DNA of 64,000 nt from Paraburkholderia aromaticivorans (GTDB taxonomy: Bacteria > Pseudomonadota > Gammaproteobacteria > Burkholderiales > Burkholderiaceae). The notes under the pieces were generated by a model, which saw only the letters and a program-made list of their open reading frames with translations, was not told the DNA's origin and did not search any database. Shown here one piece after another: positions 24,914 to 33,349 of this stretch (the first letter of the stretch is position 1; every line of letters begins with the position of its first letter). The position numbers and the translations under genes were made by a program. The stretch covers positions 2,542,001-2,606,000 of the forward strand of contig NZ_CP022989.1 of NCBI RefSeq assembly GCF_002278075.1. Direction: 5' to 3'.

Positions 24914-26140
24914 ATGCACAACGATAAACAGGCACATGACGCCGCCGGCTGGACCGAGGAACGGGTCAACGCGGCAAGCGCGGCGCTCGGCGAGCGCAAT
25001 CGCATCCGGGCGACGCGCCGGCGCCGCTTCGGCATTTTCTTCGGCGTGGTGGCGCTTGCCGGCGCGGCGTGGCTGAGCTGGTGGGGGGTGAGTGCGCGCT
25101 TTTTCGAAGAGACCGACGACGCTTACGTTGCCGGCAATATTGTCCAGATTGCCGCGCAAATACCGGGTACCGTCACCGACATTCTGGTGGACAACACGCG
25201 CCAGGTGCGCGCGGGGCAGCCGCTCGTCAAACTCGACGACGCCGAAGCGGCGGCGGCGTTCGCACAGGCGCGCGCACAGTTGACGCTCGCGGTGCGGCAG
25301 GTGGCGAACGCGACGATCTCGCGCAAGCTCTACGTGCAATCCATCGACGCGCGCCGCGCCGAGCTGGCGTTGGCGCAGCGCGCGTTGGCGGCGCGCGACC
25401 ACGCGTTGGTCGAAGTCGTGTCGCCGGAAGAACTGGCGCGCGCGCGCGAAGCGGTCGCCGTTGCGCAGGCGAATCTGGCTTCGGCACAGGTTCAACTGGA
25501 CGCCGCACGCGCGCTCGGCGGCAAATTTCCGATCGAGTCGAGCCCGCCTGTTCTGCAAGCGGCCGCGCAAGTGCGGCTCGCCTATCGCAATCTGCAGCGC
25601 ACGACTATCGTGTCGCCCGTCGACGGCACGGTCGGGCAGCGTTCGGTGCAGATCGGCCAGCAGGTCGGGCCGGGTATCGCGCTGATGTCGATCATTCCGC
25701 TCGAACGTCTGTGGGTCGAGGCCAACTTCAAGGAAGGGCAGATCCGCGGCATGCGCGTGGGGCAGGCGGTGCGCATCGTGTCGGATGTATATGGCTCGCA
25801 GGTGGTGTATCGCGGGCGGGTGGAGGGCTTTTCGGCGGGCACCGGCAGTGCGTTTTCGATGCTGCCGCCGCAGAACGCCGCCGGTAACTGGATCAAGGTC
25901 GTGCAGCGTGTGCCGATCGTGATTTCGCTGGACCCGGCCGATCTCGCCGCGCATCCGCTGCGGCTCGGATTGTCGATGCAGGTGTCGGTGGATACGCACG
26001 TGCGCAGTGGCCAACTGATCGGCAACGATACGCCCGCGCCGACGCAAAGCACGCGTGTGCATGACAACGTTGCGCGTGATGCGGATGCGTTGATCGAGAG
26101 AATTATTCGGGAGAATAGCGAGCGGGGAGGGGATAGATAG
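24914..26140 (+). CDS. EmrA/HlyD-type membrane-fusion adaptor
   Basis: A 408-residue periplasmic adaptor. One N-terminal anchor helix (about 36-55), then TDDAYVAGNIVQIAAQIPGTV, the biotinyl-lipoyl motif of EmrA. A long helical hairpin rich in Ala (about 105-215) and the second lipoyl half IVSPVDGTVGQ follow. Connects the MFS pump to the outer-membrane factor. The start codon directly follows the previous stop. Last gene of the rhamnolipid operon. Confidence 0.93.
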   Translation: MHNDKQAHDAAGWTEERVNAASAALGERNRIRATRRRRFGIFFGVVALAGAAWLSWWGVSARFFEETDDAYVAGNIVQIAAQIPGTVTDILVDNTRQVRAGQPLVKLDDAEAAAAFAQARAQLTLAVRQVANATISRKLYVQSIDARRAELALAQRALAARDHALVEVVSPEELARAREAVAVAQANLASAQVQLDAARALGGKFPIESSPPVLQAAAQVRLAYRNLQRTTIVSPVDGTVGQRSVQIGQQVGPGIALMSIIPLERLWVEANFKEGQIRGMRVGQAVRIVSDVYGSQVVYRGRVEGFSAGTGSAFSMLPPQNAAGNWIKVVQRVPIVISLDPADLAAHPLRLGLSMQVSVDTHVRSGQLIGNDTPAPTQSTRVHDNVARDADALIERIIRENSERGGDR

Positions 26141-26286
26141 CGAATTGCGGTGCGCTCGCAGGCTGTTGGCTACGAGCGCGCACACGGGGCAGCCGGATTC
26201 TGCGCCGGGTTGCAGGAACGGGAGCCGGGAGGAAGCGCTTGCCCGATATGGCGCCAGGGTGATCGACCCGCCGGCCGGCGCCTGCG

Positions 26287-26985
26287 CTAATTCCCGCTCG
26301 TGGCCTGCAGCACTTTCATCACTTCCGCTGCCGTATGTTCCGAATGCTCGCGTAGTAACCGGGCGAGGCATGCTCCGTCGCGCCTCGACAGCGCATCCAG
26401 TATTGCACCGTGTTCTCCAAGAGACTCGCTCCACCGCAGAACATCGGCATTGGCCGCGCCTCGCGCGCGGTGGATCTTGCTCATCAACGAAGCGTACAGG
26501 TCGGATAGCACGGCATTGCCGGCCACATCGACGATCTGCTGATGCACTTTCTGGTTGGCGCGATAGTAGGCCGTGCGCTTGCCCTCGCGGTGATAAGCCT
26601 CCATGGTGCGATGGCGCTCCAGCAGCACTCTCATCTGCTTGTCGTCAATACGCTGCGCTGCAAGTCGACCCGCGGTTTCTTCCAGTCCATGCAGCACTTC
26701 AAAGATCGCGCCTATCTCATCCTTGCTGATTGGCGCGACCTGAAAACCCATGTGCTGCCGGTGTGTCACGTGACCTTCAGTCACCAGCGTTTTGAGCGCC
26801 TCGCGCAAAGGCGTTCTGGAAATGTCGAACTGCTCGCACAGGGCTTTCTCGTCGATATGCGCGCCGGGAGGCAATTCGCCTTCGAGAATCATCTCGCGCA
26901 ACTGTTCGGCGATCGCGGCGTACATGCCCGTGCCGCGCAGGCTGATGCGCTTGCGTGTCTCAGCCGTTAATGACTTCATCTCCAT
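26287..26985 (-). CDS. GntR-family (FadR/FCD subfamily) regulator
   Basis: A 232-residue repressor. The winged helix is MYAAIAEQLREMILEGELPPG followed by DEKALCEQFDISRTPLREALK (split: EKALCEQFDISRTPLREAL). The C-terminal all-helical FCD domain holds probable metal ligands in NQKVHQQIVD, LGEHGAILDAL and REHSEHT. Family members bind small organic acids. It is divergent from the MFS/decarboxylase/amidohydrolase/racemase operon, and a perfect dyad covers that operon's -35. It probably represses it until the substrate is present. Confidence 0.92.
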   Translation of the reverse strand: MEMKSLTAETRKRISLRGTGMYAAIAEQLREMILEGELPPGAHIDEKALCEQFDISRTPLREALKTLVTEGHVTHRQHMGFQVAPISKDEIGAIFEVLHGLEETAGRLAAQRIDDKQMRVLLERHRTMEAYHREGKRTAYYRANQKVHQQIVDVAGNAVLSDLYASLMSKIHRARGAANADVLRWSESLGEHGAILDALSRRDGACLARLLREHSEHTAAEVMKVLQATSGN

Positions 26986-27071
26986 GCCGTCCCTGTTTTC
27001 CTGTTTCGCTTAATTGTCTTACAGGTTGGTTCGATGTTCCACAAAATTAAATATGTATAAAATTCAAGCAC

Positions 27072-27086
27072 TTACAGCGCTTGTAA
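27072..27086. promoter_or_regulatory. TTACA-N5-TGTAA dyad, likely GntR operator
   Basis: TTACA (27072-27076), spacer GCGCT, TGTAA (27082-27086). It overlaps the -35 of the downstream promoter, a position from which a bound repressor would block polymerase. A larger imperfect dyad CAAGC...GCTTG (27065-27083) is superimposed. Confidence 0.6.
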
Positions 27087-27109
27087 TTCATAATTAGGCA
27101 TCATATACT
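27081..27109 (+). promoter_or_regulatory. sigma70 promoter of the MFS/amidohydrolase operon
   Basis: TTGTAA (27081-27086), 17-base spacer, TATACT (27104-27109). Predicted start near 27116, giving a leader of about 87 bases that contains a GC-rich hairpin. Confidence 0.6.
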
Positions 27110-27134
27110 GCTCTGGCGCATGCAGCGCACCGGA

Positions 27135-27150
27135 CCGGGAGTGGTCCCGG
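27135..27150 (+). other. leader hairpin before the MFS gene
   Basis: CCGGGA (27135-27140), loop GTGG, TCCCGG (27145-27150). A perfect 6-bp stem in the predicted 5' leader, about 50 bases before the start codon. It could stabilise the RNA or affect translation. Confidence 0.45.
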
Positions 27151-27202
27151 CTACAAAACTGAAACCCGAATGCCATGTTCAGGCAAGACGGAGGAGACAG
27201 AG

Positions 27203-28498
27203 ATGCGATTCGTAGAGACCGCCGTGCAGGCCGAGGTCAGGACCGGCGTACGCTGGAAAATCTTTCTGATCATGCTGATGCTCATTTCGATCAACTATGT
27301 GGACAGGGCCTCGCTGTCCGTGGCCATGCCCCTGATCGCAAAGGAGTTTCATATAGCCCCTGCTGTGCAGGGCCTGATTCTGAGCTCGTTCTTCTGGACC
27401 TACGCGTTCATGCAGATTCCGGGGGGCATGCTGGCTGATCGTTTCAAGCCGCGTATCGTGATTGCATGCGCTACCTTGTTCTGGGGCTTCTTTCAGGGCA
27501 TTGCCGCAGTCTGCTCGACAGCCACCGCGCTGATCCTCACGCGGCTGGGGTTGGGACTCGCCGAAGCACCGATCTATCCGGCCGGCGGCAAGCTCAACGC
27601 AATGTGGATGACGCGCCACGAACGCGGCCGCGGGGCGACGCTGCTTGACGGTGGCGCGCCGCTGGGCGCCGCGCTCGGTGCGATCATCATCTCCGGGCTG
27701 ATCAGCGAGTTCGGATCCTGGCGCACTTCGTTCGTGGTAGCCGGGGTGGGCACCATGCTTGCCGGTGTATTTGCCTGGTACTACATTCGAAACAATCCGG
27801 GCGAGCATCCGGCAGTCAATCAGGCCGAAGCCGACTATCTCGAAGCGGCGCTGCAGGAGGAACACCGCAGCGAGCCCGTTCATGCCAGCGGACGTAGCCT
27901 TGATTTTTTCCGGTACCGCTCGGTGTGGGGCATGTTCTTCGGCTGGATGTGTTTTAACTCCGTGTTCTACGGGTTGCTCACCTGGATGCCGAACTATCTG
28001 AACAAGGTGCACGGGTTCAATATCCAGCAGATGGGCGGAGCCAGTTTCGCAATCTTCTTCAGCGGCTTCGTGGGTGAGCTTGTCGGCGGATGGATCGCGG
28101 ACAAGTGGAAGGCGGCCGGCGGCTCGCCCAACCGCGTGATGCGAACCCTGTTCGCCATAGCAGCCGTAGCGGCCACGGTGTCGATCTTCTCGGTGGCTTA
28201 TGTCGGCAATCCGGTGACGGTCGTGGTGCTGCTTGCATCCACCTTGTTCTTTCTGCGCTGGTGCGGTCTCTATTGGTGCCTGCCGTCCATCCTCGGTACG
28301 CGCAACAAGATCGGTTTTCTCGGCGGCCTGATGAACCTTGGCGGCAATATCGGCGGAATTCTGGTTCCGATCATTGTTGGCCTGATCGTTCAGACGACCG
28401 GCTCCTACTTTCTGGCCTTGATGTTTTTCGCCGCCGCAGGCGTAGGGCTCTTCGTCTGTTCGGCGCTCATCGATTACGAACGCAAGCTGCCGGTCTGA
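27203..28498 (+). CDS. MFS transporter, anion:cation symporter (ACS) family
   Basis: A 431-residue carrier with 12 predicted helices. INYVDRASLSVAMPLI in helix 1 and GGMLADRFKPR between helices 2 and 3 are ACS features; relatives import organic anions such as galactarate, glucarate, phthalate or ureido acids. ATG at 27203 with GGAGGAG about 7 bases upstream; an earlier in-frame start lacks a site. First gene of an operon with a decarboxylase-like, an amidohydrolase and a racemase-fold gene, so it probably imports their substrate. Confidence 0.92.
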   Translation: MRFVETAVQAEVRTGVRWKIFLIMLMLISINYVDRASLSVAMPLIAKEFHIAPAVQGLILSSFFWTYAFMQIPGGMLADRFKPRIVIACATLFWGFFQGIAAVCSTATALILTRLGLGLAEAPIYPAGGKLNAMWMTRHERGRGATLLDGGAPLGAALGAIIISGLISEFGSWRTSFVVAGVGTMLAGVFAWYYIRNNPGEHPAVNQAEADYLEAALQEEHRSEPVHASGRSLDFFRYRSVWGMFFGWMCFNSVFYGLLTWMPNYLNKVHGFNIQQMGGASFAIFFSGFVGELVGGWIADKWKAAGGSPNRVMRTLFAIAAVAATVSIFSVAYVGNPVTVVVLLASTLFFLRWCGLYWCLPSILGTRNKIGFLGGLMNLGGNIGGILVPIIVGLIVQTTGSYFLALMFFAAAGVGLFVCSALIDYERKLPV

Positions 28499-28540
28499 GC
28501 GGGGCTTTCTCACCTTCAACAACTGATTACAGACTTCATC

Positions 28541-29269
28541 ATGAGCAAACGCGTCCTGATCGGCATGCTTACCCCTTCGTCGAACACCGCGCTCGAACCG
28601 ATTACAAGCGCAATGGTGGCCCAGTTGCCCGGTGTCAGCGTCCATTTCTCGCGCTTCACGGTCACCGAGATCTCTCTGTCCGAGCGGGCGCTCGGACAGT
28701 TCGACACGACCCATATCATTCAGGCCGCCAGGCTGCTGGCCGACGCGAAGGTCGATGTCATCGCATGGAATGGCACTTCGTCCGGCTGGCTCGGTTTCGA
28801 GACCGACCGCCGCCTGTGCCGCGAGATCGAGGACGCGACCGGTATCCCCGCGACCACGTCGGTGCTGGCGCTCAACGAGATCCTGGAGAAAGCCGGCGTG
28901 AAAAAATTCGGCCTGGTCACTCCATACCTCAAGGAAGTCCAGCAGAGGATCGTCGCGAATTACCGCGACAAAGGCATCGACTGCTCTTGCGAAAATCACC
29001 TGGGCCTGAAGGTGAACTTCCAGTTTTCCGAAGTGACCGAAGATACGCTGCGCGCACAGATCGGCGAGGTCGCGATGCACCGCCCGGAGGCAATCGTCAC
29101 CTTCTGCACCAACCTGCGCGCCGCGCATCTTGCCTCAGAGGTGGAGCAGCACCATGGTATTCCCCTCTACGACACCATTTCCACCGTGGTATGGAAATCG
29201 CTAAAACTCGTCGGCTACGATACGACCCGGCTCGCGGGCTGGGGCCGGCTCTTTGCCGAAGTCGCGTAA
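28541..29269 (+). CDS. Asp/Glu racemase-fold enzyme, arylmalonate decarboxylase/maleate isomerase-like
   Basis: A 242-residue protein. MLTPSSNTALEP is the N-terminal substrate-binding loop. Maleate isomerase has two catalytic Cys; here the first position is Gly78 (WNGTSSGW) and only Cys189 (TFCTNL) remains. Gly first and Cys second is the arrangement in arylmalonate decarboxylase (Gly74/Cys188), and VTPY near 129 fits its oxyanion site. A decarboxylase or related lyase of a malonate- or maleamate-type acid is therefore more likely than an isomerase. Its stop is 10 bases before the amidohydrolase start. Confidence 0.85.
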   Translation: MSKRVLIGMLTPSSNTALEPITSAMVAQLPGVSVHFSRFTVTEISLSERALGQFDTTHIIQAARLLADAKVDVIAWNGTSSGWLGFETDRRLCREIEDATGIPATTSVLALNEILEKAGVKKFGLVTPYLKEVQQRIVANYRDKGIDCSCENHLGLKVNFQFSEVTEDTLRAQIGEVAMHRPEAIVTFCTNLRAAHLASEVEQHHGIPLYDTISTVVWKSLKLVGYDTTRLAGWGRLFAEVA

Positions 29270-29279
29270 GGGATCTGCC

Positions 29280-30695
29280 ATGACAACCATGTACGACCTG
29301 GTCATCCGTAACGCTGACGTGGTGACCGCGTCAGAGCGTTTTAGCTGCGATATTGGCGTGAAGGACGGCATCGTCGTCGCGCTGGGCCGGCATCTCGATG
29401 CAGCAAGGCGCGAACTCGACGCCACCGGCCTGCTGGCGTTGCCCGGCGGTATCGACGCCCATTGCCATCTGGATCAGCCAATGCCCGACGGGCTGAAGAT
29501 GGCGGACGATTTCCACACGGGCACGCGTGCTGCCGTGTGCGGCGGCACCACGACCGTGATTCCCTTTGCCGCACAGGCGAAGGGCCAGTCGCTGAAGTCC
29601 GCGGTCGACGACTACCATCGCCGCGCCAACGGTCGCGCGGTCACCGACTATGCGTTCCACCTGATTGTCTCCGATCCGACGCCGGAGGTTCTGGAGCGCG
29701 AGTTGCCGGAACTGATCGCGGCCGGTTACACGTCGTTCAAGATCTACATGACCTACGATGACCTCAAGCTCAGCGACCGCGAAATCCTCGAGGTGATGGA
29801 TGTTGCGCGGCGCAACGAGGCGCTCGTCATGGTGCATGCGGAGAATTCCGACTGCATCGCGTGGCTGACGGACAAGCTCACCGAAGCCGGAAAACACGCG
29901 CCAAAGTATCACGCGGTGTCACGGCCAGGGGTGATCGAGCGAGAGGCGACGCACCGCGCCATTGCTTTGTCCGAACTCGTCGACGTGCCTATCCTTATCG
30001 TTCACGTGTCTGGCGAGGACGCGATCGAGCAGATTGAATGGGCCCAGCGGCGCGGCCTCAACATTTACGCTGAGACCTGCCCGCAGTACCTGTACCTGAG
30101 TGCCGCGGACCTCGGCCATGAGGATGGTTATCACGGCGCGAAGTGCGTTTGCAGTCCGCCGCCGCGCGACGCGTCGAGCCAGAAGGCCGTGTGGAGTGCG
30201 CTAAAGCGCGGCGTTTTCAGTGTGTTCTCGTCCGACCATGCGCCGTTCTCATACGACGATCCGCAAGGCAAAAAGCCCGGAGGCAAAGAGGTGTCGTTCG
30301 AGCATATCCCGAACGGCATTCCCGGCATCGAGACGCGGTTGCCGCTGCTGTTCGATGGGGTGAGCCGCGGCACGCTGTCATTGAACAAGTTCGTCGAGCT
30401 GACCTCCCTGAACCCCGCGAAGCTGTACGGCCTCTATCCGCGCAAGGGTACGATCGCGATTGGCGCCGATGCCGACATCGTGCTGTGGGACCCGCGCAAG
30501 CAGGTCACCATCCACAACGACGCACTGCACCACAACGTCGACTACACGCCGTACGAAGGCCGAAGCGTGCAAGGTTGGCCGCAGCACTGCCTGTCACGCG
30601 GCGAACTGCTGGTCGAGAGCGGCCGCTATCTCGGGCCGGAGGCCGGTCGTGGCCGCTTTCTCGCCGCTGGCAAGCCGCAGTTCGTCGACCTCTGA
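29280..30695 (+). CDS. cyclic amidohydrolase (dihydropyrimidinase/D-hydantoinase family)
   Basis: A 471-residue metal-dependent hydrolase. HxH at H61/H63 (DAHCHLDQP), carboxylated-lysine candidate K154 (TSFKIYMTY), His ligands in VHAENSD and LIVHVSGED, and Asp in SSDHAPFSYDD are all present. It opens cyclic imides or ureides such as hydantoins and dihydropyrimidines. ATG at 29280 with AGGGA about 6 bases upstream; a longer reading would overlap the upstream gene. Clustered with a decarboxylase-like enzyme and a racemase-fold protein, as in hydantoin-type pathways. Confidence 0.93.
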   Translation: MTTMYDLVIRNADVVTASERFSCDIGVKDGIVVALGRHLDAARRELDATGLLALPGGIDAHCHLDQPMPDGLKMADDFHTGTRAAVCGGTTTVIPFAAQAKGQSLKSAVDDYHRRANGRAVTDYAFHLIVSDPTPEVLERELPELIAAGYTSFKIYMTYDDLKLSDREILEVMDVARRNEALVMVHAENSDCIAWLTDKLTEAGKHAPKYHAVSRPGVIEREATHRAIALSELVDVPILIVHVSGEDAIEQIEWAQRRGLNIYAETCPQYLYLSAADLGHEDGYHGAKCVCSPPPRDASSQKAVWSALKRGVFSVFSSDHAPFSYDDPQGKKPGGKEVSFEHIPNGIPGIETRLPLLFDGVSRGTLSLNKFVELTSLNPAKLYGLYPRKGTIAIGADADIVLWDPRKQVTIHNDALHHNVDYTPYEGRSVQGWPQHCLSRGELLVESGRYLGPEAGRGRFLAAGKPQFVDL

Positions 30696-30709
30696 TATCG
30701 GAGCGCAGC

Positions 30710-31501
30710 ATGAAGATACTGGTGATCAACCCAAACATCTCCGAAAGCGTGTCGAAGCTGATTCATGCGGAGGCGCAGCGCAGTGCATCGCCTGGCACGG
30801 AAATCGAGGTCGCGACCGCACAGTTCGGCGTCGCGTACATCGAGACACGCTTTGAAGCATTGGTCGGCGCTTACGCGACAGCGTGCGTGGCCGCCGAGCG
30901 CCATGGCACTTACGATGGTGTCGTGGTTGCAGCATTTGGTGATCCGGGCCTCCAGGGCATCAAGGAACTGATCGACGTGCCGGTCGTCGGCCTGACCGAG
31001 TCCTCCCTCATCACCGCGGCAGCGCTCGGGCAGCGCTTCTCGATCATTGCGATCTCGCCGCGAATCAAGGCGTGGTATCGCGAGACTGTCGAACGCAGTC
31101 ATCTGGCGAGCCGGCTCGCCAGCATTCGCGCGCTCGAGGAGCCGTTGCGCGATATCGGCAGCGTGCAACAGGATTACGCCGCAAGACTGAAGGTTTTGTG
31201 CAATCAGGTGGTAGACGAGGACGGTGCCGACGTCGTTATCATCGCCGGCGCGCCCCTTGCAGGGCTCGCACGGGAGATCCGCAACGAACTGCCGGTGCCG
31301 GTGGTGGATGGCGTGTCGAGTGCGATTACCCAGCTTGAGGGCCTTATCCGGCTAAGTCCGAAGAAAGCGACGAAGGGCAGTTTCAGCCATCCGCCAGTCA
31401 AACCGAACCGGGGTCTGCCCGAGCCGCTCGAACGGCTACTGAACGGTGGACCGAGCGACTTATCCGCGCGTACCACGCCAGCCGCTCAGACCGGCGGATG
31501 A
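30710..31501 (+). CDS. hydantoin-racemase-family protein lacking both catalytic cysteines
   Basis: A 263-residue Asp/Glu/hydantoin racemase fold: MKILVINPNIS start, and FGDPGLQGIKELIDVPVVG in the centre. Hydantoin and allantoin racemases use two Cys, in segments like ACFGDP and LGCAGM. Here these read AAFGDP (Ala75) and IAGAPL (Gly180), so the two-base racemase chemistry cannot operate as known. It may catalyse another reaction, bind a ligand, or be decaying, although the reading frame is intact and coding quality is good. A poorly conserved tail of about 40 residues is added. GGAG lies 6 bases before the ATG. Confidence 0.88.
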   Translation: MKILVINPNISESVSKLIHAEAQRSASPGTEIEVATAQFGVAYIETRFEALVGAYATACVAAERHGTYDGVVVAAFGDPGLQGIKELIDVPVVGLTESSLITAAALGQRFSIIAISPRIKAWYRETVERSHLASRLASIRALEEPLRDIGSVQQDYAARLKVLCNQVVDEDGADVVIIAGAPLAGLAREIRNELPVPVVDGVSSAITQLEGLIRLSPKKATKGSFSHPPVKPNRGLPEPLERLLNGGPSDLSARTTPAAQTGG

Positions 31502-31621
31502 TGAGGGGGTCGCACCGCCCTGATCGACAACAGGCCGCCTGGTTCAGGAAGCGCTGGAGGAAAGGAGTATCGTCTTCACATTCAAGCCTGAGTAGCGGGT
31601 GATCGAGACTATCTCTTTCAG

Positions 31622-31638
31622 CTATTCGTATTGAATAG
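31622..31638. promoter_or_regulatory. 6-5-6 dyad upstream of the NTF2-like gene
   Basis: CTATTC (31622-31627), spacer GTATT, GAATAG (31633-31638), about 80 bases before the ATG at 31717, in a gap (31502-31716) with no gene. Possible operator. Confidence 0.4.
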
Positions 31639-31716
31639 TCAAGGAAGGGCTTTGATCAACCCGCAATGCCGCGCGTCGCGCGATCGAAAACGTCAACGGG
31701 TAGCCGGAGGCACGCC

Positions 31717-32100
31717 ATGCAGGAAAGAGAAATACGTGAAGCCCTGAATGCACACTGGCAGGCGTCCGCGGCCGGCGATCTCGACGCGGAGCACGATATT
31801 TACGACGCCGACGCCGTCTGTGACTATCCTCAGTCGGGCGAACGAATCCTCGGGCGAAAGAACTTGCAGGCACTCCGGAGTCATCATCCGGGCAAGCCGG
31901 CAGGGTTCGATGTCAGGCGAATTCAGGGAGAAGGTGATCTTTGGATCACTGAATACGCCATCACCTATGGCGACCGACTGAACTACACGGTGAGCATTAT
32001 GGAGTTCAGCAACGGCAAGGTCGTTCACGAGACCCAGTATTTTTCGGAGCCTTTCGAAGCACCGGCTTGGCGGAGCCAATGGGTCCAGCAGATCGCGTAA
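31717..32100 (+). CDS. SnoaL/NTF2-like fold protein
   Basis: A 127-residue alpha+beta-barrel protein. REIREALNAHWQASAAGDLDAEHDIYDADAVCDYPQSGE is the typical N-terminal helix and cone entrance (split: ALNAHWQASAAGDLDA, DYPQSGERI). Family members include polyketide cyclases, ketosteroid isomerase-like enzymes and many of unknown role. ATG at 31717 with GGAGG 7 bases upstream. Monocistronic between the amidohydrolase operon and the flavin monooxygenase. No substrate can be proposed. Confidence 0.82.
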   Translation: MQEREIREALNAHWQASAAGDLDAEHDIYDADAVCDYPQSGERILGRKNLQALRSHHPGKPAGFDVRRIQGEGDLWITEYAITYGDRLNYTVSIMEFSNGKVVHETQYFSEPFEAPAWRSQWVQQIA

Positions 32101-32160
32101 CAACGCGTTGCGGCGATCGATCGAGGCGGTCGCAACGCCGCGCTTAATGCATTTGCGTCA

Positions 32161-32185
32161 CTTCCATATCGATAGAAATTGGAAG
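32161..32185. promoter_or_regulatory. 6-13-6 inverted repeat before the flavin monooxygenase
   Basis: CTTCCA (32161-32166) and TGGAAG (32180-32185) flank 13 bases that include ATCGAT. It lies about 65 bases before the monooxygenase start. Candidate operator. Confidence 0.35.
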
Positions 32186-32250
32186 GCCGCGCGCGCCGGC
32201 GAGGGTAGCATGGGCGTTTTGCCCTTTCGCTTTCCTCGCGTATCTAATCG

Positions 32251-33312
32251 ATGTCAGTCAAACTTCCACGCTTCGGCGTCTGGGCGCTCGTGCACGGCAG
32301 CCGAGCCGCATTGCAGGATCCCGCCGAACCCTACGACGCCTCGTGGGCGCGCAACAAGGCGCTCGTACTCGAGGCCGAGCGCCTCGGCTACGACTCGGTG
32401 CTCGTCGCCCAGCACACCATCAATCCGCACGACCCTTCGCTCGACCAGCTCGAGGCATGGACCGCATCGGCTGCATTGGCGGCGCTCACGTCGCGCATCG
32501 AGATCATCACGGCGATCAAGCCCTATCTCTATCATCCGGTCGTGCTCGCGAAGATGGCCCAGCAGATCGAGCACATCAGCGGCGGGCGCTTTGCGATCAA
32601 CCTGGTGAACGCGTGGAATCGTCCGGAGCTCGAACGGGCCGGCATTGGCTTTCCCGAGCACGATGAGCGCTACGCGTACGGCCGCGAATGGATCGAAGTC
32701 GTCGCCGCGCTGCTGCGCGGCGAAGTCCTCAATCATCACGGCGATCACTTTCGTATCGACGAATACCGCTTGCGTCCTGCCGATCCGTTTCGCGCGCGCC
32801 CGCGCATCTATGTGGGCGGCGAATCGGAGCCGGCGCGCGAACTGGTGGCGGCGCACGGCGACGTGTGGTTCATCAACGGACAACCGCATGACGATGTCGC
32901 GCGTCTCATCGCCGACGTCTCCGCTCGCGCGCGTCCCGCCGGGCAGGATGCATTGCGTTTCGGGCTGTCGGCCTTCGTGATCGCACGCGAAACACCGGCG
33001 CAGGCAGAGGCGCACCTCGCCCACCTGTTCGAGCTGGCCGAGCTCGACAAGCCGCTGCGCGAACGGCAGAAGGCCAATATCGATCCGAAAGCCGTGATGC
33101 ACCAGACCTTCGCGCAATCGCCGCGGGTCGGTTCGAACGGCGGCACGGCCGCGGGGCTCGTCGGCGATTACGATAGCGTTGCGCGGCGCGTCGCCGCGTT
33201 TCACCGGGCGGGCATCGAACTCTTCATGCTGCAGTTCCAGCCTTTCGAAGCCGACATGCGCAGCTTCGCGGAGGAGGTCGTGCCGCGCGTTCGCCGGCTG
33301 CTGTCCAACTGA
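32251..33312 (+). CDS. luciferase-like (LLM) FMN-dependent monooxygenase, SsuD/SfnG type
   Basis: A 353-residue TIM-barrel monooxygenase. AERLGYDSVLVAQHT, the IKPYLYHPVVLAKMAQQIEH strand-helix (split: YLYHPVVLAK, QQIEHISGGR), INLVNAWN and RPRIYVGGESEPA are family segments. FMNH2-dependent members release sulfite from alkanesulfonates or sulfones. It faces an ssu-type importer operon, which supports an organosulfur substrate. No Shine-Dalgarno sequence precedes the ATG: the upstream bases are TATCTAATCG, so the start or its translation mode is uncertain. The reduced-flavin supplier is not adjacent. Confidence 0.9.
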   Translation: MSVKLPRFGVWALVHGSRAALQDPAEPYDASWARNKALVLEAERLGYDSVLVAQHTINPHDPSLDQLEAWTASAALAALTSRIEIITAIKPYLYHPVVLAKMAQQIEHISGGRFAINLVNAWNRPELERAGIGFPEHDERYAYGREWIEVVAALLRGEVLNHHGDHFRIDEYRLRPADPFRARPRIYVGGESEPARELVAAHGDVWFINGQPHDDVARLIADVSARARPAGQDALRFGLSAFVIARETPAQAEAHLAHLFELAELDKPLRERQKANIDPKAVMHQTFAQSPRVGSNGGTAAGLVGDYDSVARRVAAFHRAGIELFMLQFQPFEADMRSFAEEVVPRVRRLLSN

Positions 33313-33349
33313 GCGCAGCCGGGCCCGAAGCGCGCGCGACGTGGTGTGA

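Noticed and set aside
27179..29128. 649-codon minus-strand open frame
   Set aside because: Antisense to the MFS and decarboxylase-like genes, which have good family motifs; its own sequence is Arg/His/Asp-rich without domains.
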